Shown here: positions 1-7,085 of the stretch, in pieces
Position numbering within the stretch: position 1 is the stretch's first letter
Layout of the letters: every line of letters begins with the position of its first letter
Source of the DNA: an uncultured Bacilli bacterium
GTDB lineage: Bacteria; Bacillota_I; Bacilli_A; ML615J-28; CAG-698
Direction of reading: 5' to 3'
NCBI GenBank assembly: GCA_947627395.1
Contig: CANQVW010000036.1
Location: forward strand, 1-12,035
DNA: 12,035 nt
The notes under the pieces: model-generated
What the model was told of the DNA's origin: nothing
Database searches by the model: none
Seen by the model: only the letters and a program-made list of their open reading frames with translations
Position numbers and translations under genes: made by a program

Positions 1-691
1 CCATATGAACACGAATTTGATGTTTTCTTCCGCCCTCGATTTGAACCGAAAGTAAACTCTTGTTTTCTTTTACATCTAAAACAGTATAAGATGTTTCAGC
101 TTTTTTTCCTGTTTTTGATATTCTTTGTTTATTTTGATGTCGGTCTTTTCCAATGGGTAAAGATATCTTTCCCTGTTTTAAGGAAAACGTTCCATGAACA
201 ACACAGATATATTCTTTTTTAATTTTGTGTTCAAAAAACAAATGACATAAATAAGCGTGGCTTAAAAAATGTTTTGCAAACATTACCAATCCACTGGTTT
301 CATAATCCAACCTGTGAACAACATGTACTGCCCAAGGCTGGTGTGTTTTATGATAATAACTGCTTAATGCATTACTTAAGGTTTCTTCATCTGTTCCATC
401 AGGATGAATTAAAATAAAAGGAGGCTTATTAATCACAATGAAATCACTATCTTCATAAACAATATCCAAAGGATAGGAAAATGGACGGGTATGATTTTCC
501 TCCATATCTTCAATTTTTAAAGTGAGTTGGTCATTTTCTTTTAGAATGGTATTGAATGGCAAAAAGGTATGATTGATTAAAACTCTTTTTTCTTGTTCTA
601 AACGATGAATCATTTTTTGAGTTACATGATAATATGAAAAATATTCTAAAAGACTTTTTCCAATCAAGATTTTTGGGATATCTCTTTCCAT
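1..691 (-). CDS. RluA-family 23S rRNA pseudouridine synthase (3' end cut by window edge)
   Basis: This enzyme family isomerises specific uridines of ribosomal RNA to pseudouridine in the cytoplasm. The visible 230 residues start with an S4-like RNA-binding region (about residues 10-60). The catalytic domain follows: a KPPF..HP block at about 89-97, the signature HRLDYETSGL with catalytic Asp129, and GRKHQIRVHM at 221-230, where the window ends. RluA/RluD proteins are usually about 300 residues, so roughly 70 are missing. I chose the ATG at 689-691 because GGAG lies 7 bases upstream. This start overlaps the end of the exonuclease gene by 28 bases in another frame, so the two are probably co-translated. 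A TTG at 667 would avoid most of the overlap but has a worse context. The family call is secure, but the exact target (RluA, RluC or RluD type) cannot be read from this fragment. Confidence 0.93.
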   Translation of the reverse strand, partial: MERDIPKILIGKSLLEYFSYYHVTQKMIHRLEQEKRVLINHTFLPFNTILKENDQLTLKIEDMEENHTRPFSYPLDIVYEDSDFIVINKPPFILIHPDGTDEETLSNALSSYYHKTHQPWAVHVVHRLDYETSGLVMFAKHFLSHAYLCHLFFEHKIKKEYICVVHGTFSLKQGKISLPIGKDRHQNKQRISKTGKKAETSYTVLDVKENKSLLSVQIEGGRKHQIRVHM

Positions 692-1539
692 TGTTCTTCT
701 CCATAAAACATTTTCAGAAATTTTTCTTCATTTAAAATCACAAGTGGATGATCTTTTGCCATTTTGATGGCTTGTTCTAACAATTCTTTTTTTCCATTAT
801 GGAAATAAACAAAATAATCACAAGTTGAATTTAAATTCTTTTCATAAGTACATCCGTAAGAAGCAAGTTTTAAAATGATATCTTTTCTTTTGATTCTTTT
901 ACATCTTCCGCTCATAGCAATTTTCTTTTGATTCCATTTTGTATCTTTTTGAATGAGACGAGGACGATAGGCGTCGTAAGAAGCAAAGTTAAAATGAATG
1001 GTCTGATATAATTCTTTTACAGTATCTACCTGATAAATTTTCATGGCTCTTATAACAATTTTTGCACAAATTCTTGCATCACTTAAGGCTTGGTGATGAT
1101 TTAAATCTTCTTCTAAATAAGATGCGATTGTTGAAAGCTTGTGATTGATTAACGTATGTTTATCCCACAAATGGCGAGATAATTTTACTGTACATCCATA
1201 CTGAATATGTGGAAGTGGAAGATGATATTTGATTAGCATGGCTTTTAAAACACCAAAATCAAAAGGTGCATTATGAGCAAATAAAATGGTATTGTCAAAA
1301 ACAAAAGAAATTTGTTCCCATAATGTTTTAAAGTTGGGTGCATCCTGAACCATTGAAGGTGTAATATGATGAATTTCAATCGTGTTTTCTTCAAAGGGTT
1401 CTTCAGGTTGAATGAGAAAAGAGGATTCGTAAACAATTTGTCCATTTCTTATTCCAACTATTCCCAAACTACAGGCACTGGTTAAATTATGATTGGCTGT
1501 TTCAAAATCAATGGCATAAAAATCAACCATTTGAATCAT
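664..1539 (-). CDS. DnaQ-like DEDDh 3'-5' exonuclease with C-terminal BRCT domain
   Basis: This is a 291-residue nuclease related to the DNA polymerase III epsilon (proofreading) fold. The exonuclease domain covers about residues 5-165. Metal-binding residues are visible as DFET (Asp11, Glu13), HNAPFDFG (Asp94) and HHQALSDA (His149, Asp154), so the active site looks complete and of the DEDDh type. After a linker, residues about 202-285 resemble a BRCT domain (IAMSGRCKR start, a GCTYEKNLNSTCDYFV core), which in related proteins mediates protein or DNA-end binding. No polymerase or helicase domain is present, so a stand-alone repair or nucleotide-trimming exonuclease is likelier than the replicative proofreader (inference). 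The start ATG shares its A with the stop codon of the preceding gene (TAATG) and has only a weak GGGA upstream, which suggests translational coupling. A second in-frame ATG three codons later is possible. Confidence 0.9.
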   Translation of the reverse strand: MIQMVDFYAIDFETANHNLTSACSLGIVGIRNGQIVYESSFLIQPEEPFEENTIEIHHITPSMVQDAPNFKTLWEQISFVFDNTILFAHNAPFDFGVLKAMLIKYHLPLPHIQYGCTVKLSRHLWDKHTLINHKLSTIASYLEEDLNHHQALSDARICAKIVIRAMKIYQVDTVKELYQTIHFNFASYDAYRPRLIQKDTKWNQKKIAMSGRCKRIKRKDIILKLASYGCTYEKNLNSTCDYFVYFHNGKKELLEQAIKMAKDHPLVILNEEKFLKMFYGEEQWKEISQKS

Positions 1540-2564
1540 TATAGTTGATCCCAGCCTTCGATTACACGAATTAATTTCTTTGCCACCGCATAAAATCCTA
1601 AATCAGTTAGATGAACTCCATCCACTGTTTCTTCAAATCCATATTCTTTTAATAACTCTTCTCCATCTATGAATAAAACTCTTTTTTGATTTTTCTCAAT
1701 ATCATAAAAACGTTTAAAAGTTTCTTTAATTTCTGGTTTTAAACGTGACATTCCTTCAGGAAAATGACTCATTAAAATGATTCGAACATCTTGAGGGATG
1801 ATGTCAATAAATTTAGGTAACTTTTCTGCTAAAACCTCAGGGCTCGGACTATTGGCTTCTACTTCTAAAACTAAATATTTGGGATGAATTTCTTGAATCA
1901 TATCAGCGATACTTTCTTCTAATTTACAACTTCCTGAAAATCCAAGATTGATGACTTCATAAGGAAGGTGGCGATCCATGATAGTAGAATATGCCATTCC
2001 AGGACGAGTAGCACATCCTCCTTGAGAAATAGAAGTTCCATAAACAACAATTTTTTCTTGTTTTTCTTTTAAGAATTCGATTTTTGAACCTTCTTCTATT
2101 CCTAGTATAGCTTCATCTAATCCTGCATAAAGAGGAAAATAGATACGATATTCTCTTTCTTCACGACTAACATCTTTTAATAAATCTAGTTCGTAGGATG
2201 CAGCATTAATTTTTGTTGTATAAATAAAGACCCATCCATCCACATCATGATAATATAAGTCAAATCCAATGGTTCCCACGGCTGTCATATGGGACATATA
2301 AGCTCCACTTCTTAATTTTGCCTTGATTTTAATAAAAGGTGAATCTGTTTTAAAGGTAATATTAATACCACTAGGACACTTTTTTAGTTGATCAACTCCT
2401 TGACTCACGCTCACCCCTTGTTTTAAGCGGTCAAAATCTTTTTTTCCAACTTCAAAAAATGCCATTCCACGTAGTTCCAAACGCTGTAAATTAATCCACT
2501 CAATTTTTTGCTGTTTCGAGCTCGTTGCCTCAGCCATATTGACATCAATTTTTCTAACATCCAT
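1539..2564 (-). CDS. SGNH/GDSL-family hydrolase with N-terminal GxDLY domain
   Basis: This is a 341-residue serine hydrolase, probably an esterase or deacetylase acting on an acylated sugar or similar ester; the substrate is unknown. The N-terminal half (about 20-165) is a beta-rich domain with the GFDLYYHDVDGW motif at 100-111, the signature of the GxDLY domain found with this esterase type. The catalytic half (about 170-335) shows YGTSISQG with likely nucleophile Ser178, the oxyanion-region Gly208 in NLGFSGSC, EVEANSP with Asn238, and DGVHLTDLG with Asp315 and His318. No signal peptide is visible, so it is probably cytoplasmic. It is the first gene of the operon and ends in TAATG overlapping the exonuclease. 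The ATG at 2564 follows AAGGAAGG by 6 bases. An in-frame ATG at residue 10 has no such site. Confidence 0.88.
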   Translation of the reverse strand: MDVRKIDVNMAEATSSKQQKIEWINLQRLELRGMAFFEVGKKDFDRLKQGVSVSQGVDQLKKCPSGINITFKTDSPFIKIKAKLRSGAYMSHMTAVGTIGFDLYYHDVDGWVFIYTTKINAASYELDLLKDVSREEREYRIYFPLYAGLDEAILGIEEGSKIEFLKEKQEKIVVYGTSISQGGCATRPGMAYSTIMDRHLPYEVINLGFSGSCKLEESIADMIQEIHPKYLVLEVEANSPSPEVLAEKLPKFIDIIPQDVRIILMSHFPEGMSRLKPEIKETFKRFYDIEKNQKRVLFIDGEELLKEYGFEETVDGVHLTDLGFYAVAKKLIRVIEGWDQL

Positions 2565-2599
2565 TGTTTTCCTTCCTTCTTTCTTTTCAAACTACATTT

Positions 2600-2628
2600 A
2601 TTATAGCATTTTTTGCATGAATTGAAAA
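2600..2628 (-). promoter_or_regulatory. Promoter of the SGNH-exonuclease-RluA operon
   Basis: On the minus strand a perfect TATAAT (2605-2600) lies 17 bases after TTTTCA (2628-2623), a four-of-six match to TTGACA. TGC directly precedes the -10 box, giving an extended -10 (TGnTATAAT). The predicted start near 2593 gives a leader of about 29 bases, ending in the AAGGAAGG ribosome binding site. This is a sigma-A-type promoter, read by eye only. Confidence 0.75.
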
Positions 2629-2946
2629 GAGCAAAACCAAAGAGAAAATACAAGTTGTTCTTTTTTTAATTTTAGAACTCACCCCGATAATTGCCCTAGA
2701 ATCTTTTCTTTTTTGAAACATTTAATTATTCACGATTCTAAAACAAATTCATTTTAAATAAAATTATCCCTAAAGAATCAAGAAATAGAATCCTGTTTTT
2801 TATTTCTTGCCATTTTTTGGATTCTGAAGGAAAAGAAAAAACTAAAAAGTTCTTTTATTGATTTGATTTAAATTAAATTACCAATTTTTAGTAAAAGATT
2901 TTTTTCTATGATTTCTATGGATTTATGCTTTTCTTTTTAGAAGAAA
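2629..2946. other. Divergent intergenic region with repeated AGAATC/GATTCT words and foldback potential
   Basis: I see no convincing gene between the two divergent promoters. AGAATC occurs at 2698, 2774 and 2787, and its complement GATTCT at 2734 and 2820, making five copies within 128 bases. CAAGAAATA (2779-2787) pairs with TATTTCTTG (2801-2809), and the stem can grow by a G-U and two A-U pairs in RNA. AGAATCC (2787-2793) can instead pair with GGATTCT (2819-2825). These two hairpins share bases and exclude each other. TAGAATC (2697-2703) also faces GATTCTA (2734-2740). The rest is AT-rich. Function is unknown: an operator array, a small RNA or chance are all possible. Confidence 0.4.
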
Positions 2947-2948
2947 TA

Positions 2949-2970
2949 TGATACAATATTTTTAAGGAGG
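2949..2970 (+). promoter_or_regulatory. Extended -10 promoter and ribosome binding site of the C39 lipoprotein gene
   Basis: TGATACAAT at 2949-2957 is an extended -10 element (TGn plus TACAAT). No good -35 is seen 16-18 bases upstream. AAGGAGG follows at 2964-2970, and the spacing to the ATG at 2983 is 12 bases, which is somewhat long. The predicted transcription start falls at about 2964, on the ribosome binding site itself, so the leader would be only about 19 bases. Confidence 0.5.
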
Positions 2971-2982
2971 AAAAGAAAATTC

Positions 2983-5100
2983 ATGAAGAAAACCATATGG
3001 CTCTTCTTGGCTTTGTTTATACTTCTTTTCGCGGGGTGTAGCCAGGAAAAAAACAAAAGCCCAGAAGATATCTTAGAAGAACTCGCAAATACCATTCAAT
3101 TAGAGGATTCTACCTCTACAGATGTGAATCTTCCAACCACTTATACCCATGAAGGAAAAGAAATTACAGCCCTTTGGGAAAGTAGCAACGAAGATGTACT
3201 TTCTAAGGAAGGAAAAGTAACACAAGAATTAGAGTCTCAAGTTGTTACTTTAACTTTAACTTTACAATTAGAAGAAGCAACAAAAACAAAAACTTTCGAA
3301 ATCGTTGTTTTGGGTAAAGGAAATCAATTTGTTTTAGAAAATGCTATGAAAACCATTGAATTACCAAAAGAAATTTCAAATGACATAACGCTTCCCTTGA
3401 TTGTGTCTTATGAAAATTACCATTGTCGTGCAGAATGGAAATCCGATAAACCAAACATACTTACAGATTTAGGAAGAATCATTCCAACAGCAACAGATCA
3501 AACCATTACTTTATCTGTTCGTTTAACATTCCAAAATGATACATTAGATAAAAGTTGGCAAATTTTAGTGAAAGCTTATGATGTAACTAAAATAGATGCC
3601 GCTTTAAATCAACTTACTCTTCCAAGTGAAACAGATGTAGATATCACTCTTCCAACATCAATTACCCATCAAACCGATGAATATCTAGTGACTTGGACAT
3701 CCTCTCATCCTGATATCATTTCAGAAGATGGAAAAGTGTCTTCACCAAATGTTGAAACACAAGTCACATTAAAAGCTACCATTCAATACGGAAATATAAC
3801 AAAAACAAAGGATTTTACCATTCTTGTATCTCCTTTATCTGTAAATAGTAAATTTAATCTTGTCCTAGATGAATTTGCTTTACCATCCAAAATCTCTAGT
3901 GATATTTTATTACAAACATCTTTTAGATATAATATTCAGGGAACTTGGACTTCTTCTGATGAAAGCATTCTAAGTCCTGAAGGTAAATTAGGTTCCTTTA
4001 CTGGAGCTAAATCCATCACTTTAATATTAACTTTAACTTTAGGGGAGGAAACTATGACAAAAGAATTTGAATTACAAGCCATTCATGAGCAACATATGTT
4101 CTTAGATCGTACATTTGAAGGAACAAAAGAAAATGTCATGATCAATGAAAATCAAAAATTAGTATTGGAAAATGGAAAATTAGAAGGAACTTATACAACA
4201 AAAGAAACAACAGTTCCGGAATTTAAAGAAGCTGTTGCTTCTTGGGCAGCTGTTACAAGTAAAACTGCAACTTGTGAGTTGTTTGTTCGTGTCAAAGTGG
4301 ACCAAACGTGGAGTGATTATATTACTTATGGTGTTTGGGGATTAGGTCTTCAAAATGCATGTCATAATCAAAATCAATCTTTAATTAAATTAGATACAGA
4401 TGAAATCATGATTTTAAATAATAAACGAGCAACTGCCTTTCAAATGAAAATTGTGTTAAAAAGAAATGCTTTAACAACTCCATCTCCAGTGGTCAGTCTA
4501 CTTGCAATTACATTTGATATGCCTGGATATACCTTCGATGTTGATCATGAACTTGTACCAAGCAAAAAACTTTGGGAAGTTCCAGAATTATATCAACATG
4601 ATGTACCAAGTATCGGATCTATTATTTGTAGTGCAACTTCTTCAACAATGCTATTAAAGTTTAAAGGTCACAACTTTTCATCTTTAGATCCATTAGAACA
4701 TGAATACATTGCAGCACTTGTGAAAGACTATGGAAATGATATTTATGGAAACTGGGTTTATAATACCGTTGGTATGAGTAGTTTCGATGAAGTAAGTTAT
4801 GTTAAAAGATTTTATTCTGATTATGAAACTTTCTATCAATTAGCATTTGTTGGCCCATTTGCAGCATCTATTAGAGCTAGTAAAGCAGATAATAATCCTG
4901 TGATATACACTTCCATGAAAACTGGTTTAGATGGACAATATACAAGCAACGGACATTTGATTGTTGTAACAGGATATGAAATTACCAATAATGGTACTTT
5001 CATCTATATCAATGACCCAAATGTAAAAGGTGTAGCCATTCGTATGACTCTTGAAAACTTTAAAAAGGTTTGGAGAAATGTAGCTTATGTCATTGAATAA
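2983..5100 (+). CDS. Surface lipoprotein with four atypical Ig-like repeats and a C39-like cysteine peptidase domain
   Basis: The 705-residue product begins with a lipoprotein signal peptide (MKKTIWLFLALFILLFAGC). Cys19 would be lipidated and anchor it to the outer face of the membrane. Four Ig-like repeats follow at about residues 30-110, 116-198, 204-284 and 290-367. Each opens with an LP...DI.LP-type strand and contains a W.SS/SD..IL..(D/E)GK motif, typical of atypical bacterial Ig domains. A beta-rich stretch (about 370-520) leads to a C39-like peptidase domain (about 528-705). Its probable catalytic residues are Gln538 (LYQHDVP), Cys549 (IICSATSS), His658 (GHLIVVTGYE) and Asn677/Asp678 (INDPN). 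The Ig repeats likely act as a stalk presenting the peptidase in or beyond the wall. No ABC exporter or bacteriocin precursor is nearby, so leader-peptide processing is unlikely. The substrate is unknown. The gene stands alone between its own promoter and terminator. Confidence 0.88.
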   Translation: MKKTIWLFLALFILLFAGCSQEKNKSPEDILEELANTIQLEDSTSTDVNLPTTYTHEGKEITALWESSNEDVLSKEGKVTQELESQVVTLTLTLQLEEATKTKTFEIVVLGKGNQFVLENAMKTIELPKEISNDITLPLIVSYENYHCRAEWKSDKPNILTDLGRIIPTATDQTITLSVRLTFQNDTLDKSWQILVKAYDVTKIDAALNQLTLPSETDVDITLPTSITHQTDEYLVTWTSSHPDIISEDGKVSSPNVETQVTLKATIQYGNITKTKDFTILVSPLSVNSKFNLVLDEFALPSKISSDILLQTSFRYNIQGTWTSSDESILSPEGKLGSFTGAKSITLILTLTLGEETMTKEFELQAIHEQHMFLDRTFEGTKENVMINENQKLVLENGKLEGTYTTKETTVPEFKEAVASWAAVTSKTATCELFVRVKVDQTWSDYITYGVWGLGLQNACHNQNQSLIKLDTDEIMILNNKRATAFQMKIVLKRNALTTPSPVVSLLAITFDMPGYTFDVDHELVPSKKLWEVPELYQHDVPSIGSIICSATSSTMLLKFKGHNFSSLDPLEHEYIAALVKDYGNDIYGNWVYNTVGMSSFDEVSYVKRFYSDYETFYQLAFVGPFAASIRASKADNNPVIYTSMKTGLDGQYTSNGHLIVVTGYEITNNGTFIYINDPNVKGVAIRMTLENFKKVWRNVAYVIE

Positions 5101-5124
5101 TGATGTTATTGAATAATATTCAAT
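5087..5124 (+). repeat. 16-base tandem duplication across the stop codon, followed by a 17-base palindrome
   Basis: The 16-base units 5087-5102 (atgtcattgaataatg) and 5103-5118 (atgttattgaataata) match at 14 of 16 positions. The first contains the TAA stop of the C39 lipoprotein gene. The second unit overlaps a palindrome ATTGAATAATATTCAAT at 5108-5124 (8-base arms around one base). It could be a relic of replication slippage, and the weak AT-only hairpin may slow exonucleases at the mRNA end. Confidence 0.6.
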
Positions 5125-5154
5125 AGAACAATATTCATTAAAATATAGATAATT

Positions 5155-5188
5155 AAAAGAGGCTGTGAAAAATGCAGCCTCTTTTTTT
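5155..5188 (+). terminator. Rho-independent terminator after the C39 lipoprotein gene
   Basis: GAGGCTG (5159-5165) pairs with CAGCCTC (5175-5181) around a 9-base loop, and seven T follow at 5182-5188. AAAA before the stem extends it against the T tract. Read from the other side, the stem is followed by TTTTAATTA, so it may also stop transcripts of the convergent DUF2779 gene, which ends at 5192. Confidence 0.9.
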
Positions 5189-5191
5189 ATT

Positions 5192-7000
5192 TCAAATTAT
5201 TATTCTATTTTTTAGCAGTCCCCAAAGAATAACCACCATAGACCATGTATCTTGACGACAATATATTTTTAAATAATTTCTTGTATCAGCTAAATCTTTA
5301 GACGATAATTGATCGAATTTTGCATATGCAACTTGTGCTTCAAGACCATTTTTAATACTTAATGTTTTATAAGACAAATCAGAAAAAATGGGTAATACCT
5401 TTTTTATGGAATAGGATCCATGTAAATCATTATGATAATAATTGATTTCGGAAGCTTCTTCTTCAGAATATCCTAAGCTCTCATAAAAACTTTTATTTCC
5501 TTTTAATAAAAACATTAAATCAAACATATGGTGATTAATGTTCTCTAATTCTTGTTTATATTCAACAAAGATTTCTCTCAATTCTTTAATTCTATTACGT
5601 TCAAAGTTTTGATTATATACTAAAACAGTACCACCCTTAGATAAATCAATGGTTTGAATCATTTTTTCAATCAATGCCTTACGACAATCTTGATTGTTAT
5701 TTTCCGCAAGAAATTCAACATGGTCTTTTTCAATGTCACATACTCCTTGACTACGCTCGATATGAATAGAAAATTGAAACAGAGATTGCATATAAGGAGT
5801 TTCTTGATAAAATCTAGGTAAAGGGGAATTAAAAGATTCAAAATCCAAATGATAAATTGGATAAACTATTCCCTTATTGAATCCAGCTTTTATTTTATCA
5901 ATATTAATATATTCTTTTTTGTTTTGATAACAATCATATTGAATTATATGATTTTTTTTCTCAAGCCAAGAATAAGGAATATCGTCAATAGATGTTTTAT
6001 TCTCTTTATTTAATAAATCAAAAAAATAATGTTTTTGACCTTGTTCATCTTCAAAATTAGATTGACTAATGCGTATATATTCTAAAATTGAACCCTCTTT
6101 TAAAAACTTTTTCCAACAAATAGGAACAAAAAGACATTCTGTTGGTTTCATTCGTTCACAATACTTACCTACTAGAGGGGAAAAATCTTTATTCGTATTA
6201 TTTTTTAAGCAATTGGTTAATTCATGATACATTCTTTCAATCTCTTTTAAATACTCTTTTGTAACACTTGTTAAATCAACAAAACAAATGACTTCTTCTT
6301 GATTTTGATCAGGTAAATAAGGATCTCTAAAATCATGATACGGTTCATTTAAATGATATCTATGATTTAATATACATAAGTAATATTGAACAAAAGAATT
6401 TTCTTTTGTTGCTTTTTCCACAATAAATCTTTCAATAGCTAAATCAAAAACATATTTACCAAAATTATCATATCGATTGAATAAACGCTCATATTGTTTA
6501 TAATATTTTTTTTGTCCCTTTTCATCTTTAGGTATTGGATTTAAAGTATACATTCCATTTTGATAGGTAAATAAGAGATTTAGATCTTCTAATTGAGAAG
6601 AAGTGGTTGACTTAACTTCAAATATACGTCTTGTACCATCTATATTTTCTTGATATCCATCTAAATAACAATAATATTCATTTAGATCATCCTTAAAGGA
6701 AAAACATTTTTGCTTTTTCGTGTCGATATTGTATAAAATATTGTTATCAAATTTTTTGGTGGCAATTTCCATGGCATGTTGTTCCACCATTTGATAATAA
6801 GGAAGCATGATATCCAATTGTGTTCTATCTTTTTCTATCAAATCATCTCCTGTTTCCTCATCAAACATACTAGAAAGTATTTCTTCTTTTCTTTCATCAT
6901 CTAAACATGAACTCATTAATTTTAGCTTGTAAATTTGGTCTAATATAGGAACATACTCACATCTTGTATATTCCTTAAATAGTGTTTTGGATATCTTCAT
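5192..7000 (-). CDS. DUF2779 protein: Cas4/RecB-like Fe-S nuclease fused to a DEDD exonuclease domain
   Basis: This 602-residue protein has two nuclease-like halves. In the N-terminal half (about 1-300) LDGY (Asp114) and IFEVKST (Glu128, Lys130) form a PD-(D/E)XK active site. Cys14 together with Cys281, Cys289 and Cys295 matches the four-cysteine 4Fe-4S arrangement of Cas4/AddB-type nucleases. The C-terminal half (about 380-598) is the DUF2779 region with an RNase H fold. HLDFES gives Asp386 and Glu388, NQNFERNR (Glu467) and FDLMFLL (Asp494) are candidate middle acids, and YCRQD (Tyr580, Asp584) resembles the YxxxD motif of DEDDy exonucleases. Its biological role is not established; DNA repair or defence is inference. 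I chose the ATG at 7000, 9 bases after AAGGAGG. A TTG at 7003 directly before it, with 6-base spacing, would add one residue. It is a single-gene transcript with its own strong promoter. No cas gene or helicase is nearby. Confidence 0.85.
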   Translation of the reverse strand: MKISKTLFKEYTRCEYVPILDQIYKLKLMSSCLDDERKEEILSSMFDEETGDDLIEKDRTQLDIMLPYYQMVEQHAMEIATKKFDNNILYNIDTKKQKCFSFKDDLNEYYCYLDGYQENIDGTRRIFEVKSTTSSQLEDLNLLFTYQNGMYTLNPIPKDEKGQKKYYKQYERLFNRYDNFGKYVFDLAIERFIVEKATKENSFVQYYLCILNHRYHLNEPYHDFRDPYLPDQNQEEVICFVDLTSVTKEYLKEIERMYHELTNCLKNNTNKDFSPLVGKYCERMKPTECLFVPICWKKFLKEGSILEYIRISQSNFEDEQGQKHYFFDLLNKENKTSIDDIPYSWLEKKNHIIQYDCYQNKKEYINIDKIKAGFNKGIVYPIYHLDFESFNSPLPRFYQETPYMQSLFQFSIHIERSQGVCDIEKDHVEFLAENNNQDCRKALIEKMIQTIDLSKGGTVLVYNQNFERNRIKELREIFVEYKQELENINHHMFDLMFLLKGNKSFYESLGYSEEEASEINYYHNDLHGSYSIKKVLPIFSDLSYKTLSIKNGLEAQVAYAKFDQLSSKDLADTRNYLKIYCRQDTWSMVVILWGLLKNRIII

Positions 7001-7023
7001 CAATCATTTCCTCCTTACTCACC

Positions 7024-7052
7024 ATTATATAAAGACGAATAAAAAAAGTCAA
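7024..7052 (-). promoter_or_regulatory. Strong sigma-A-type promoter of the DUF2779 gene
   Basis: On the minus strand TTGACT (7052-7047), a five-of-six match, stands exactly 17 bases before a perfect TATAAT (7029-7024). The predicted start at about 7017 is one base before AAGGAGG (7016-7010), so the leader is about 17 bases. The -35 box is also part of the 3' arm of the importer operon's terminator, and its T-run is the promoter spacer. Confidence 0.85.
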
Positions 7053-7085
7053 GCTGTAAAAACAAAACATTTTTACGTTTGACTT
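7041..7085 (-). terminator. Terminator of the ABC importer operon, overlapping the next promoter
   Basis: On the minus strand AAGTCAA (7085-7079) pairs with TTGACTT (7052-7046), and inside this GTAAAAA (7076-7070) pairs with TTTTTAC (7062-7056) around a 7-base loop. The two stems are separated by small internal bulges (AC and AGC). A T-run continues to 7041. The hairpin begins within the last codons of the permease gene, whose TAA (7075-7073) lies in the inner stem. The stem is AT-rich, but its form is typical of an intrinsic terminator. Confidence 0.75.

Noticed and set aside
664..666. Mollicutes-type code with TGA as tryptophan
   Set aside because: TGA ends the exonuclease and binding-protein genes at the expected places, and conserved tryptophans are TGG.
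1245..2653. Out-of-frame minus-strand open frames over the exonuclease and esterase genes
   Set aside because: They are short, without recognisable domains, and overlap clear genes. The one at 2423-2653 also spans the operon promoter.
5192..7000. CRISPR-associated Cas4 system
   Set aside because: The Fe-S nuclease half resembles Cas4, but there is no repeat-spacer array and no cas gene in the window. DUF2779 proteins occur alone.
5192..7003. TTG at 7003 as start of the DUF2779 gene
   Set aside because: An ATG follows immediately at 7000 with a 9-base spacing to AAGGAGG. TTG would add only one residue.
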